Assembly (NCBI RefSeq): GCF_003324185.1 | Contig: NZ_PXUP01000008.1 | Coordinates: 1-64,000, forward strand | Length of the DNA stretch: 64,000 bases | Direction of reading: 5' to 3' | Source: Faecalibacterium prausnitzii | GTDB taxonomy: Bacteria > Bacillota > Clostridia > Oscillospirales > Ruminococcaceae | Shown here: one piece after another, positions 24,277 through 33,385 of the stretch | Numbering within the stretch: position 1 is the first letter of the stretch | Layout: the number at the start of each line of letters is the position of its first letter | Program-made: the position numbers and the translations under genes | The notes under the pieces: model-generated | Told to the model about the DNA's origin: nothing | The model's database searches: none | The model's input: the letters and a program-made list of their open reading frames with translations, nothing else

Positions 24277-26076
24277 TCAGAGAGAATCATAGTATTGATG
24301 TATTTTCTCGGCCATCAGTTCCCGACGCCTTTGTAGAAAATCCTGATAGTCGCCAATCTCCATGCTTTCAAATCCGTCTGGAATACAATTCTGTTTAAGA
24401 TTTTCAGCCAGCCTATCTTGTTCTATGATTCCACCATAAACAGGCTTTTTCGTATTGCATTGCCCTATCACTTCAGTCATATAGTGGGCTGGCGAACTAT
24501 CTTTAATTTTAATGTTGATTTCCTGTTGAATAAAAGCATAATTCGCAATTTGATTGTATTGTGCTTGCACAATTCCATTTTTTATCAAGTAATTTTTCGG
24601 GAACAAATGGTGAATATCGCCTCTGTTTTCCAACATGGACTCAATATCAATTTCCATCGACAAAAAGCCTTTATCGTGTGCCTTGACCTGTGCCACAAGG
24701 AACATATTAAAATATGGACTGCTCGCAACCGATGTGTTCAGCCGTTGAACAAGATTTACCTTCCAGTACGCCTCAGATAATTCGCCCGCCTCTGTGATAT
24801 TCAGGTACTGCATCGGATCATCATAAGCAAAGAATCTCTTAATGTCGTAATCAAATGCAGACTCTGGCGAGCCAGAAGAATATCTTCCCGTCAAAATAGA
24901 CAAAGCCAGCCACTTGCGTACAATCTTTTCGATTTGATTACTATCCACTTTTCGTTCACGAAGTGCAAGAAAAAGCGCATAGCCAAAGTTCAAAACATTT
25001 TGTGAACGAATCAGCGATTTTTTCACAATTCCCGCTGAGCGCACAATCATCAAATACCGTTCGTAATTTGTCTGATTCACCGCTTGCAGAACTGCCTCAT
25101 GTAATTGATTGAACGACCTTTCTTCTATTTCGATCTTAAATTCACGCGTTTCAAAATCTCGGCCTGAAAGCAAGCTAACCAAATCTGCTAGCTTTCCTCG
25201 CTTGAATTTATATGTAAATGCAACACGAAGAATATCCGTATAACATGTGCGATAAATCGTTGCATTCTTTGCAGCTGCCCACTTTATAGCTTCGAATTCC
25301 GGTCTCGCCGCAAATTCAGCATCATTTTTCTTGATTTCTTTCAAATCCTCCGGAGACTCCAACAAATGACAGAAGTAATCAATCGTTTTTCGGGTCACAT
25401 TTCCATTATATATTTCATTCGAAGAAATCTTAGACATTGCAAAATCTGCTTGCGACAGAACCACACCCTTAGAATTGATTCGAATAAAAATTTCCGTTAC
25501 ACTGTCAATATCCAAATCTTCTGCCAGCGTAATAACACCAATGCTATTATTTTGTATTGCCCTCAACCGATTGATTGTGTCATTGATTTCCTGTGCTTTG
25601 TCCATAATTCCGTTTTTCTGGCAATATTCCATCACAAAAGAAAAAGAACCAAAGGACACATCCAGCACTTTTGCAATATCCGGAATCCATTTACTGCTTT
25701 TTTGATTTGCGGAATTTGCCACTTCAAATATTTCGTCAATGGGGTTAAACGCAATACAGACCCGTTTCCATTTATAGTGGCTGTCTAAAACCTCCTGTCC
25801 CACAATTGCAGCCGCCATAGCAGTAATACGCTGTTGCCCGTCGATCAGAACTTTTTTCCCTATTGCAACTGTTCCGTCTTTCAACTTTACACTTGGATTT
25901 TGCCATACGATAATATATCCGACCGGAAAGCCCTTATAGAGCGAATCCATCAAATCACGCACTTGCGTTGCGTCCCATACAAATGGACGTTGCATTTCCG
26001 GAATCGCAATATTACCGGATTTTATATCCGCCAAAAGCACATCCACCGTATAATTATTCACGCTATATCGTGCCAT
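24277..26076 (-). CDS. DUF262 (GmrSD-type) protein, probable defence nuclease
   Basis: A 599-residue protein. The N-terminal DUF262 domain shows IPEMQRPFVWDATQVRDLMD and VLIDGQQRITAM (the DGQQR nucleotide-binding motif, near residue 80). Toward the C-terminus DIHHLFPKNYL fits an HNH-like nuclease motif near residue 495. GmrSD-type systems restrict modified phage DNA. The gene is visibly more AT-rich than its neighbours, which suggests separate acquisition. It is a single fused protein with no partner gene beside it. Confidence 0.82.
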   Translation of the reverse strand: MARYSVNNYTVDVLLADIKSGNIAIPEMQRPFVWDATQVRDLMDSLYKGFPVGYIIVWQNPSVKLKDGTVAIGKKVLIDGQQRITAMAAAIVGQEVLDSHYKWKRVCIAFNPIDEIFEVANSANQKSSKWIPDIAKVLDVSFGSFSFVMEYCQKNGIMDKAQEINDTINRLRAIQNNSIGVITLAEDLDIDSVTEIFIRINSKGVVLSQADFAMSKISSNEIYNGNVTRKTIDYFCHLLESPEDLKEIKKNDAEFAARPEFEAIKWAAAKNATIYRTCYTDILRVAFTYKFKRGKLADLVSLLSGRDFETREFKIEIEERSFNQLHEAVLQAVNQTNYERYLMIVRSAGIVKKSLIRSQNVLNFGYALFLALRERKVDSNQIEKIVRKWLALSILTGRYSSGSPESAFDYDIKRFFAYDDPMQYLNITEAGELSEAYWKVNLVQRLNTSVASSPYFNMFLVAQVKAHDKGFLSMEIDIESMLENRGDIHHLFPKNYLIKNGIVQAQYNQIANYAFIQQEINIKIKDSSPAHYMTEVIGQCNTKKPVYGGIIEQDRLAENLKQNCIPDGFESMEIGDYQDFLQRRRELMAEKIHQYYDSL

Positions 26077-26241
26077 AGTCAAATTCCCTTCTATTGTATC
26101 ATCCTGGAATTCTATCTAAAGTTGTTTTCATACAAAGCGTTATTAAATTTTATTTAATCTTATCACATCCGGCGGGGCGGTGCAAGGGGTGCTCTTGTTT
26201 CCTGTCCGCGCAGCTATTATAATAATAGGTACCGAAAGAAG

Positions 26242-27123
26242 GTGAGCTTCCTGCACGACATCTGGAATCCATGGCACGGCTGCGTCAAGTGCAGCGAGGG
26301 CTGCCAGAACTGCTACATGTATTTTCTCGACCGGATGCGGGACCAGAACGGGGCCGAGATCTACAAAACGAAAAGCGGCTTTTCCTACCCGCTCCAGAAA
26401 GACCGCACCGGACACTACAAAATCCAGAGTGGTGAGCAGATCCGGGTCTGCATGACCTCGGACTTCTTCTTGGAAGAAGCCGACCCGTGGCGGGTTGAGG
26501 CGTGGGACATCATGCGCCAGCGCAGCGATGTGGTGTTTTTTCTGCTCACCAAACGGCCGCAGCGGGTACGGGAGTGCCTACCGCCGGACTGGGGCAGCGG
26601 TTGGGACAACATCTTTTTCAACGTCACCTGTGAAAATCAGCGCCGCGCCGATGAGCGCATCCCCATCCTGTTTGACCTGCCCTTCAAGCACAAGGGCATT
26701 ATGTGCGCGCCCTTCATCGGACCGGTGAGTATCCGGCAGTACCTTACCGCCGGGCAGATCGAACAAGTCATCTGCGGCGGCGAAAACTATGATGGTGCCC
26801 GCCCCTGCAATTTTGATTGGGTCAAATCGCTCCGGCAGGAATGCGTGGATGCCAACGTAACATTCTGCTTTATCGAGACCGGCACTGTGTTCATCAAGGA
26901 CGGCAGGCGCTACCACCTGCCAAACAAGCAACTGCAAAGCCGGATGGCTTATAAATCCGGTATGAACTTTCAGGGAAGTCCCATCCGTTTTGACCTCGTG
27001 GACGACTGGGGCTACCCCATCCCGCAGGAAGATCTCTATGTGCCCCATTTCCGCGCAAACTGCGAGACCTGTGGCAGCAAGTTGATCTGCAACGGCTGCA
27101 GTGACTGTGGAAAATGCTTATAA
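26242..27123 (+). CDS. DUF5131 (phage Gp37/Gp68-like) protein
   Basis: A 293-residue protein with WNPWHGC and EGCQNCYMY near the N-terminus, a Cys arrangement like radical SAM enzymes, then CMTSDFF, FLLTKRPQRV and VICGGENYDGARPC. The C-terminus ends in a four-Cys zinc cluster. It starts with GTG right after AAGAAGG; no ATG is available. The TSDFF...LTKRP pattern also occurs in the radical SAM protein at 35071, so the two are distantly related. Function unknown. Confidence 0.8.
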   Translation: MSFLHDIWNPWHGCVKCSEGCQNCYMYFLDRMRDQNGAEIYKTKSGFSYPLQKDRTGHYKIQSGEQIRVCMTSDFFLEEADPWRVEAWDIMRQRSDVVFFLLTKRPQRVRECLPPDWGSGWDNIFFNVTCENQRRADERIPILFDLPFKHKGIMCAPFIGPVSIRQYLTAGQIEQVICGGENYDGARPCNFDWVKSLRQECVDANVTFCFIETGTVFIKDGRRYHLPNKQLQSRMAYKSGMNFQGSPIRFDLVDDWGYPIPQEDLYVPHFRANCETCGSKLICNGCSDCGKCL

Positions 27124-27138
27124 AATAAAGGAGTTCTA

Positions 27139-27591
27139 TCAATACAAATGGAACTTATGGCTGATCTGGTGTGCAATTTCGTCCGGCAGCGGACGGAACC
27201 CAATGCAGGTCAGGGTCATGCCTTCTCCGTTTTCATCAAACTCTTCCGGCTTCAGCTCGGTGTGGCAGGCATCCCGGATAAGGAAGAAGTCTTTGTTTTC
27301 CACCAGTCCCAATTCCTCGGCAATGGTCTTTGCTTTCAGCAGTTGATTGCGGTTCTTTGCCCCGCAGATAGTTTTGGTAAAAGAACCATCGAACCATTCT
27401 TCATAAGTTGCCTTATCCAACATGATTTCTGCCCGATAGCCGGTAATTTCTCCGTCTTTCTCAATGGGTTTCACGCCCTGTCCCATGCCGATGGGGTCGG
27501 TGAGGAATGCCAGCGAAGCGTGGCAGCACTGCGCCGCCAGCTTACCGGGAGACATCTGCAGATCTTTTCGTGCAATGATGAGTTGACGCAT
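27139..27591 (-). CDS. Archaeal-type peptidyl-tRNA hydrolase (PTH2 family)
   Basis: A 150-residue protein beginning RQLIIARKDLQMSPGKLAAQ followed by CCHASLAF, matching the PTH2 fold (positions 2-28), with a C-terminal GFRPLPDEIAHQI in place of the usual RPLP-ending. PTH2 frees tRNA from peptidyl-tRNA. Bacteria normally use the unrelated Pth; a PTH2 gene in a bacterial accessory region is less usual and suggests transfer or a special role. Confidence 0.8.
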   Translation of the reverse strand: MRQLIIARKDLQMSPGKLAAQCCHASLAFLTDPIGMGQGVKPIEKDGEITGYRAEIMLDKATYEEWFDGSFTKTICGAKNRNQLLKAKTIAEELGLVENKDFFLIRDACHTELKPEEFDENGEGMTLTCIGFRPLPDEIAHQISHKFHLY

Positions 27592-27603
27592 TTTTTCTCC
27601 TTC

Positions 27604-28191
27604 TTACGACAGTTTGATCTTCAAATCTGCCAGCAGATTCACCGCTTCCGGCAGGGAAAATTTCGCATCCTTCAGGCGGCTACCCAGAATGTCCACCTTA
27701 TAACCGGCGGCATCCCGGAAATCCGCCTTGCGCAGGTCACACTGGTAGAACTCCGTTTCGTGAAGTTCTACACCCTTGAAATTCGCCAGCTGCATCTCGC
27801 ATTTGGCAAACATGGAGCCGACAATTTCGTTGCCGTCCGAAAAGTCGAAGCGGTTAAAGTTCATTTCGGTGAAGGTGTTATATTTCAGACTGCACTCTTT
27901 CAGCGTGTGGATAGGGTCCGGGAAGGCACCGTTGGACATCAGCGGTGCCCACTCGATTTCATTCAGGCGGCAGTCCTCAAAATCCAGCGACTGCACCGAG
28001 GAATGGGTACTGCGCAGACCTGTGATCTCACACCGCACGAATTTGCACTCATTCAGCGTGGTATGATCCAGTTCGCATTTGGTAAAGGAGCAATCCACAA
28101 ACACGCAGTCGGTAAAGTCGCAGTCCTCAAAAGTCTCCTCGGTGAACGACAGGTCAGCAAACCGTTCACCTTCACAATAACGCTCTGTCAT
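27604..28191 (-). CDS. Pentapeptide-repeat protein
   Basis: A 195-residue protein built of A/C-(D/N)-(L/F)-x-x repeats (for example FEDCDFTDCVFVDCSF at about residues 21-36), expected to form a quadrilateral beta-helix. Some members protect gyrase from quinolones; others are effectors of unknown role. It ends 12 nt before the PTH2 start and probably shares its transcript. Confidence 0.82.
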   Translation of the reverse strand: MTERYCEGERFADLSFTEETFEDCDFTDCVFVDCSFTKCELDHTTLNECKFVRCEITGLRSTHSSVQSLDFEDCRLNEIEWAPLMSNGAFPDPIHTLKECSLKYNTFTEMNFNRFDFSDGNEIVGSMFAKCEMQLANFKGVELHETEFYQCDLRKADFRDAAGYKVDILGSRLKDAKFSLPEAVNLLADLKIKLS

Positions 28192-28203
28192 AAAATTCTC
28201 CTG

Positions 28204-28305
28204 TCAGCGCAGTTCTTCCAACAAGGCCGTGCAGCCTTCCAGCTCTTTCCTGCCGTATTGCAGCAGCGTACCGTCAATATCGCTGCAAATCAGTTTGATT
28301 GACAT
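28204..28305 (-). pseudogene. HAD hydrolase N-terminal remnant
   Basis: Thirty-three codons read MSIKLICSDIDGTLLQYGRK and end in ALLEELR plus stop. DIDGTLL is motif I of HAD phosphatases of the Cof type, which are normally about 270 residues. The rest is missing. It overlaps the end of the DUF523 gene. Confidence 0.7.
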
Positions 28306-28751
28306 TTTCCGTCCTCATTTTTCAAGATAATTTTAGGCAATTCCCCGGCATCCAGAACACGGATGCCTTCGTCCATCAGCATCTTGGCAAAAACACCCTG
28401 TCCGGGAATCTTTGTCCCGGAAAACGTTCCGTCGTAGATTTCCTTCACGCCGCAGCTGGGGCTGCGGGATTGCAGGATGGCAAGCTCCACCCCATTTTCT
28501 TTTGCGATGGCAAGGGCCTTGGCTGCGCCCGCTCGGAACTCCCGGTCCACATTGATGCCCTCTTTGTTCGTGACAACGCCCTGCACGATTTCCGCCGGGC
28601 ACCGCGGTGTGGGCAGGCCGCCCAAAACCTCCGGGCAGACCGGAACCACCTGATGCCCCCGCGCAAAATCACAGACCGCCTGATTGTAATTGTTTCCGCC
28701 GCTGTATTTGCAGTTTTCGCTCAGCAGGCAGGCGCTGACCAGAATCTTCAT
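28290..28751 (-). CDS. DUF523 protein
   Basis: A 153-residue member of DUF523, with KILVSACLLSENCKYSGGNN at the N-terminus, VPVCPEVLGGLPTPR, LQSRSPSCG and GVFAKML. The conserved cysteines suggest metal or thiol chemistry, but the biochemical role is not known. It is full length for the family. The 3' end overlaps the HAD remnant by 16 bp. Confidence 0.85.
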   Translation of the reverse strand: MKILVSACLLSENCKYSGGNNYNQAVCDFARGHQVVPVCPEVLGGLPTPRCPAEIVQGVVTNKEGINVDREFRAGAAKALAIAKENGVELAILQSRSPSCGVKEIYDGTFSGTKIPGQGVFAKMLMDEGIRVLDAGELPKIILKNEDGKCQSN

Positions 28752-28837
28752 TGTTGCGCGCTCCGTTTTTCAGATACTGAATCTTTTACCTATTCTACCA
28801 CGCTTTTGGGCATTGAAAAAGAGGATTCTGCTTTTTC

Positions 28838-28990
28838 CTATCCCCATACCGGGAGGTCCGCCGTAATCTTTTCTAATTCCTGTGCAAGAAACGTCAGTCT
28901 TTCCCTCAGATGGTTGTTATGCGGTGCATCTCCGTTCAGCAGATATCCATCCCATTTATACACAGTTCCGAACCAAAAGAACCGCATAAT
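28838..28990 (-). pseudogene. Unrecognised C-terminal remnant
   Basis: A coherent frame (MRFFWFGTVYKWDGYLLNGD, then LRERLTFLAQELEKI, stop) of about 50 codons has no ribosome site and opens just after a terminator. It looks like the end of a longer protein; the family is not recognised. Confidence 0.4.
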
Positions 28991-29007
28991 GTTCTCATCA
29001 AAAAACA

Positions 29008-29030
29008 GGGAGTGACATCAAATCACTCCC
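29008..29030 (-). terminator. Intrinsic terminator
   Basis: Eight-bp stem GGGAGTGA/TCACTCCC followed by a T-run on the minus strand, 18 nt after the stop of the superoxide reductase gene. Confidence 0.8.
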
Positions 29031-29047
29031 CGTTTGCATTGATTGTA

Positions 29048-29425
29048 TCAGAGTTTCGTCATCCAGAGCCCATGCAGATTGCAGTATGCGTAAACGGCCA
29101 CCGGCTTTTCACTGCCCAGTTCAAAAACAGCTTTGGGTGCCTGCCCCAGATTCAGATAGCGGATCTGTCCGCCGTTCTCAGTCTCCACAAAAATCCACTG
29201 AATATAGTGAACATCCGCCATGGGGTGCTCCACCGCGCCCACTGTGACCGTGAGACGACTGCCGGAAAGCTCTGCCACCGGCAGATGCTTCTCGCCGCTG
29301 GCTTCCACCGTATTGGGAACCAGCTCTTTCATTTTCTCCCCGCAGCAGACCAGCGGAACGCCTGCGTTATGGATGGTAGTGACGAGGTTGCCACAGTGAT
29401 TGCAGATGTAAAACTTTGCCTTCAT
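29048..29425 (-). CDS. Superoxide reductase (desulfoferrodoxin type)
   Basis: A 125-residue protein that reduces superoxide to peroxide in anaerobes. The N-terminal desulforedoxin domain has CNHCG (residues 8-12) and CCGEKM (27-32). The catalytic iron site is formed by EKH (about 45), EHPMADVHYIQW (His pair) and CNLHG near the C-terminus. The ATG at 29425 follows GGAGG by 9 nt. It is monocistronic with its own terminator and fits an obligate anaerobe. Confidence 0.9.
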   Translation of the reverse strand: MKAKFYICNHCGNLVTTIHNAGVPLVCCGEKMKELVPNTVEASGEKHLPVAELSGSRLTVTVGAVEHPMADVHYIQWIFVETENGGQIRYLNLGQAPKAVFELGSEKPVAVYAYCNLHGLWMTKL

Positions 29426-29530
29426 ATCGAAATCCTCCATCGGAATGTTATCGGTGTGTTTCTTGTGTCTATATGATAACATTTCCTATTTATGATTTCT
29501 GTGACTGAATCACGCAAAGCGTTTTTGGGC

Positions 29531-30256
29531 TCACTTGCAATAAATCTCAATGGCTTTCTGCGCAAATTCTGCGGCACCGGCACCGCCGGCAGCATTGATG
29601 TTTTCCGTAAATGCTCCGCCTGCCCCATACATCTGCCCCAGCTGATTCAGGATCACCTTGGAACAGTTATAGTAGTGCTCTGTGATAAACTCCTGCAGCT
29701 TCTTCACCTGTGCCTGCACTTCAGAGTCCGCCGGGTCTTTGCTCTGCATCCCGCCGAATGCCGCCACGATGTCCATCAGTTGACTGCTCATGTCCTTGAC
29801 CTCTTTCTCGGTCTTATGGGCAGTTTTTTCCTCAAACTCTTTGTATTCCGGCGTTTCGCCCCATTCCTTTTGGGCCTGCTCGGTATACTTCTTGATCTTC
29901 TGCGTATCAAATGCGGTAAAGTCCATAACCATTCCTCCTGTGGATCGAATTTTCTGCGCAAGGCCAATCAGATCTTCAAGATGCTGCTTTTTCAATGTCA
30001 GAAGTGTGATCTGCTGTTCCAGTGCTTTCTGCCGGTCAAAAGCAGGATTCTCCACGATTTTCTGGATGTCCTTCAGCGGAAATTCCAGTTCCCGGAACAA
30101 TAAGATCTGCTGCAAACGTTCCAGCGCGGCATCGTCATACAGCCGATAGCCTGCTTCGGTACGGCCCGCCGCGCGCAGCAGACCGATTTTATCGTAATAT
30201 TGCAGGGTCCGGATGCTCACTCCGGTCCGCTTGCTCACTTCGTTCACCGTCATCAT
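29531..30256 (-). CDS. MerR-family regulator with TipAS-like C-terminal domain
   Basis: A 241-residue activator. The N-terminal HTH (TVNEVSKRTGVSIRTLQYYD, residues 3-22) and RTEAGYRLYDDAALERL are typical of MerR. A coiled segment at about 85-110 and an effector domain of the TipAS type (EYYNCS-like region YYNCSKVILNQLGQMY near 200-215) follow. TipA relatives respond to thiopeptides or other bulky drugs. No obvious target gene is adjacent. Confidence 0.85.
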   Translation of the reverse strand: MMTVNEVSKRTGVSIRTLQYYDKIGLLRAAGRTEAGYRLYDDAALERLQQILLFRELEFPLKDIQKIVENPAFDRQKALEQQITLLTLKKQHLEDLIGLAQKIRSTGGMVMDFTAFDTQKIKKYTEQAQKEWGETPEYKEFEEKTAHKTEKEVKDMSSQLMDIVAAFGGMQSKDPADSEVQAQVKKLQEFITEHYYNCSKVILNQLGQMYGAGGAFTENINAAGGAGAAEFAQKAIEIYCK

Positions 30257-30334
30257 CTTGCTGTCCTCCCTTGCGACAGCCACAGTATACGCTATGACGC
30301 TGCGTCAGGGTCAAGAGGTTTTCTGAAAAATTTT

Positions 30335-31000
30335 TCAGCCTTCCCTCTGCTCCACGATTTCCAAGCTATCCCGCCCTACATGGCAGAGCAGAAACAGCAC
30401 CCGCACACCTGCGGCCTTTGCTTCGGCCAGTGCCGTACCAAACTCCGGCTGTGTGCTGACATTTGGCCGCACCTCGGTGATGCCTTCCATCTGAATCACA
30501 AAGGCCACGGCGCACCGATACCCTGCCTGCTGTGCCTGCGCCAGCTCGTGCAGGTGCTTCACGCCGCGCTCGGTAGGTGCATCCGGGAAGTAGCCGATAC
30601 CGTCCACTTCCAGTGTGCAGCCCTTGACTTCCATCAGATACTTTTGCTCGCCCTTTTCCATATAAAAGTCGATGCGGGACTTGCCATAGGTGAATTCCGG
30701 CTTGATATAGTCGTAGCCCTGTTTTGCAAGCCACTCTCCTACTACCTTGTTGGGTGCCTGACTGTCCATGTTGACCCAACCAAGCCCCTGCTTATGTACC
30801 GCCACAAGGCCGTATTTTGTTTTGCGTTTCGGGTTATCCGACACTTCCAGCCGAACCGCCGTGCCGGGCAGCAATAGCTCTTTGCACCGCCCGGTGTTCT
30901 TGACATGGACGGTTTCCACTGCTCCATTCACTTCTACATGGGCAATAAAGCGGTTGGGACGGTCAACAAAAATGCCGTCTACGATTTCTCTGTATTTCAA
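30335..31000 (-). CDS. sfsA: SfsA family DNA/RNA nuclease-like protein
   Basis: A 221-residue SfsA: GIFVDRPNRFIAHVEVNG at the N-terminus, NTGRCKELLLPG, then YGKSRIDFYM and LMEVKGCTLE, which match the family's PD-(D/E)xK-like core, and FPDAPTERGVKHLHEL. First described as a sugar-fermentation stimulator in E. coli; a nuclease activity is suspected. Full length. Confidence 0.92.
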   Translation of the reverse strand: MKYREIVDGIFVDRPNRFIAHVEVNGAVETVHVKNTGRCKELLLPGTAVRLEVSDNPKRKTKYGLVAVHKQGLGWVNMDSQAPNKVVGEWLAKQGYDYIKPEFTYGKSRIDFYMEKGEQKYLMEVKGCTLEVDGIGYFPDAPTERGVKHLHELAQAQQAGYRCAVAFVIQMEGITEVRPNVSTQPEFGTALAEAKAAGVRVLFLLCHVGRDSLEIVEQREG

Positions 31001-31014
31001 TCTTTACTCCATTT

Positions 31015-31095
31015 TCAGTACAGGATTCGGGAGCCATGCCCATCCTGTTTACCAAGATACAGTTCCACGACCATCCTGCCGCTTTCACTGTTGCA
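31015..31095 (-). pseudogene. C-terminal fragment of the 3522-4586 protein family
   Basis: Twenty-six codons read LCNSESGRM then VVELYLGKQ and end SRILY plus stop. The protein at 3522-4586 ends LCNTENGRM, IVELYLGKQ, SRILY. Only this tail is present; its 5' side runs into the macrodomain gene in another frame. Confidence 0.7.
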
Positions 31096-31612
31096 GAGTT
31101 CTTGCCTGATACACCCGCTCCGTCCGGGCATCGAAGCAGCAGAGAATCACCTGCATGGCGTAATCCGCGTGATCTTCCAGCCACTGTGCCACTGTTTTGA
31201 CTGCAATCTCTGTGGCATCCTCCAGCGGGTAGCCATACACGCCGGTCGAAATTGCCGGGAACGCAATGCTATGGACATCATGCTCTTTGGCAAGGTTCAG
31301 CGAATTGCGGTAGCAGTCCGCCAGCTGCGCGGCATCCTCTGCTGTGCCGGAATATATCGGGCCTACCGTATGAATGATGTACTTTGCTTTCAACCGGTAT
31401 CCCTTGGTGATTTTTGCTTCTCCGGTGCGGCAGCCGTGCAGCGTGCGGCACTCCGCCAACAGTTCCAGCCCTGCTGCCCGGTGGATGGCACCATCCACAC
31501 CGCCGCCACCCAGCAGACTGCGATTGGCCGCATTTACGATGCAGTCACAGTCCAGTTTGGTAATATCACCCTGCACCACTTGAATCTGATTTTTTACTTT
31601 TTCAGAAATCAT
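31085..31612 (-). CDS. Macrodomain ADP-ribose-binding protein
   Basis: A 175-residue macrodomain with [19 protein letters not shown] (residues 11-29), [16 protein letters not shown] (loop 1), and [13 protein letters not shown] (loop 2). These residues bind ADP-ribose; bacterial homologs deacetylate O-acetyl-ADP-ribose or remove ADP-ribose from acidic residues. The ATG at 31612 follows GAGGTG. It lies 10 nt after the isochorismatase gene and is likely co-transcribed. Confidence 0.92.
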   Translation of the reverse strand: MISEKVKNQIQVVQGDITKLDCDCIVNAANRSLLGGGGVDGAIHRAAGLELLAECRTLHGCRTGEAKITKGYRLKAKYIIHTVGPIYSGTAEDAAQLADCYRNSLNLAKEHDVHSIAFPAISTGVYGYPLEDATEIAVKTVAQWLEDHADYAMQVILCCFDARTERVYQARTLQQ

Positions 31613-31622
31613 TGTAAACACC

Positions 31623-32150
31623 TCACTTTTTGAGCAGCACCAGCGCCTTGTCCATGGGCACACAATCGGCATAGCGGTCCGGCCAGAGGAATTCATTGTA
31701 ATAGTGGTAGCTCTGCTCCCCCGTCATGTACTCGTTGTCCTGCGTGGAATTTGCATAGGCAGGAACGATCATGTGCAGACCATGCTCAAAGCCCGCCTCC
31801 ACCGTTGCATTGATGCAGAAGTCCGTCATGATGCCGCAGACCATCACATCTTTTTCGCCCTTTTCCGTCAGATATTCCAGCAGGCCGCTCTCTTTTTTGA
31901 ACGCACTGCATACGGTTTTGACGAACCGTTTTTCAGTCAGCAGCGGTGCAAACCCGGAATAGACCTCAAATTCATCGTCTCCGATGGAAAAGCCTGTACC
32001 GGGCCCATCGTCATGCTGGACATAGACGACCTCGATTCCCTGTTCGCGGGCAGTCCGGATCAATTCCCTGATGTTGCTGACAAACTTTTCAAACGCGTAC
32101 AGGCGTTCATCCACGATACCTTTTTGTGTATCCACAATCAGTAAAACCAT
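31623..32150 (-). CDS. Isochorismatase-like cysteine hydrolase
   Basis: A 175-residue member of the isochorismatase superfamily. The triad is Asp in LLIVDTQKG (residue 7), Lys near residue 77 and Cys in [12 protein letters not shown] (near 110), a nicotinamidase-like arrangement. A possible role in NAD salvage is suggested by the macrodomain gene next to it, but the substrate is not determined. Confidence 0.87.
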   Translation of the reverse strand: MVLLIVDTQKGIVDERLYAFEKFVSNIRELIRTAREQGIEVVYVQHDDGPGTGFSIGDDEFEVYSGFAPLLTEKRFVKTVCSAFKKESGLLEYLTEKGEKDVMVCGIMTDFCINATVEAGFEHGLHMIVPAYANSTQDNEYMTGEQSYHYYNEFLWPDRYADCVPMDKALVLLKK

Positions 32151-32350
32151 GTGTAAGCCCTCCTGTTTTTCTTTGAGTTCATGCTATCATAGATCGCCGT
32201 TTTCTACAAGCAGATTCGAAAAATTTACTTCTTCCAAAGCCTGTCTGATGGGTTTGTTATGGCTCCCCATCGCCGCAGCAGTCCACAGGCGGTTTTGAAA
32301 GATAAATCTCCTTCATTTTCATTTTCTGCTTAACGGCAGCAATAAAAAAG

Positions 32351-32385
32351 ACCCCCGCAGCGTATGAGTTGACGCCGCGGGGTTT
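32351..32385 (-). terminator. Intrinsic terminator
   Basis: GC-rich stem (ACCCCCGC at 32351-32358, GCGGGGT at 32377-32383) with a six-T run on the minus strand, immediately after the YczE-like gene. Confidence 0.8.
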
Positions 32386-32386
32386 C

Positions 32387-33025
32387 TCAATTGTTCGGTT
32401 TGTATTGCAGCACCTTCTGGGAGAACGTCCGATCGAAGAACTGGATGAAGGGCCCAAGGCAGAACGCACAGATCAAGGTGCCAAGGCCCACAAGGCCACC
32501 CAGCAGCCAGCACAGCAGGGCGCTGAGCGCATCGGTGAAGATGCGGCACCCGAAGTACGGGCAGGGTGTGTAGTCCCGCAGACCGAGGGAAAGGTAATCG
32601 TAGGGCGCAATGCCGAGGTCGGCGGTCTGGTAGAGCGAAGCGCCCAGCGCCGTGACCAGCACCGCCGCGATGACCCACGCCAACTGCACCGCCAGCGACG
32701 GCGCGTCGCCGAAGTGGGCGTGAATGGGGTCATAGAACGCCGTGACGATGTACCCGATGCAGATGCCGTTGACGAAGGTGCCAAGGCCGATGTACTTGCG
32801 CCCGAACCAGAATTCCAACAGGAAAAACAGGATGTTCGTGCACAGGTTCTGGGTGCCCAGCGAGATGCCGAGCAGCTCCGCCAGCCGCATGTTCAGGGCG
32901 CTGATGGAGTCGTTGCCGAGGTGGGACTGCTTGAAAAGCGCAATGCCAAGGGCGATGATGACGATGCCCGCCACCATGCCCACCACCCGCCGGGCAGTCG
33001 GTTTGCGCAATGCGGTGCCGTTCAT
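32387..33025 (-). CDS. YczE/YitT-family integral membrane protein
   Basis: A 212-residue protein with five to six membrane helices and the family features GIALFKQSHLGNDSISALN near residue 26-45 and LYQTADLGIAPYDYLSLGL near 130. YczE relatives are linked to antibiotic synthesis and membrane roles, but transport substrates are unknown. The upstream gene is only a remnant. Confidence 0.82.
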   Translation of the reverse strand: MNGTALRKPTARRVVGMVAGIVIIALGIALFKQSHLGNDSISALNMRLAELLGISLGTQNLCTNILFFLLEFWFGRKYIGLGTFVNGICIGYIVTAFYDPIHAHFGDAPSLAVQLAWVIAAVLVTALGASLYQTADLGIAPYDYLSLGLRDYTPCPYFGCRIFTDALSALLCWLLGGLVGLGTLICAFCLGPFIQFFDRTFSQKVLQYKPNN

Positions 33026-33091
33026 AGGGGATTCTCCTTTAGCGTTTCTTTTCCCCTATTATACGCCTACTTTGGGCGTGAGACAAACTAT

Positions 33092-33385
33092 TTATGGAAA
33101 GATACAACGATATACGGGGGATCCGCCTTGCCCCTTTAATCTCACCTCAATCCGTTCTTTCTCCAGCCCCTCCCCGATCACGATGAGCACTTCCTGCCCC
33201 TTGTGGATAGCGTTTGCCGTCAGGCCGTCGGCGGTGGCGTTCAGCTCCACCCAGCCGTTCTCGTCCTGTACGAAGCCTTTCGCCCGCAGCACATGGCCGC
33301 ACGCGGGGTCGGTGAAGAGGGCCGGGATATTCTGTTCGAGCTGCTGGCACGAGAGGCCCAGCTCCAAAAAGTAGGCCGAACCAAA
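33092..33385 (-). pseudogene. CobW-type GTPase/metallochaperone, C-terminal remnant
   Basis: Roughly 95 codons read ACGHVLRAKGFVQDENGWVE and IHKGQEVLIVIGEGL, as in the C-terminal domain of CobW/YjiA-type zinc metallochaperones. The GTPase part is missing and upstream sequence is IS-derived, so this is a 3' fragment left by a rearrangement. Confidence 0.65.
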
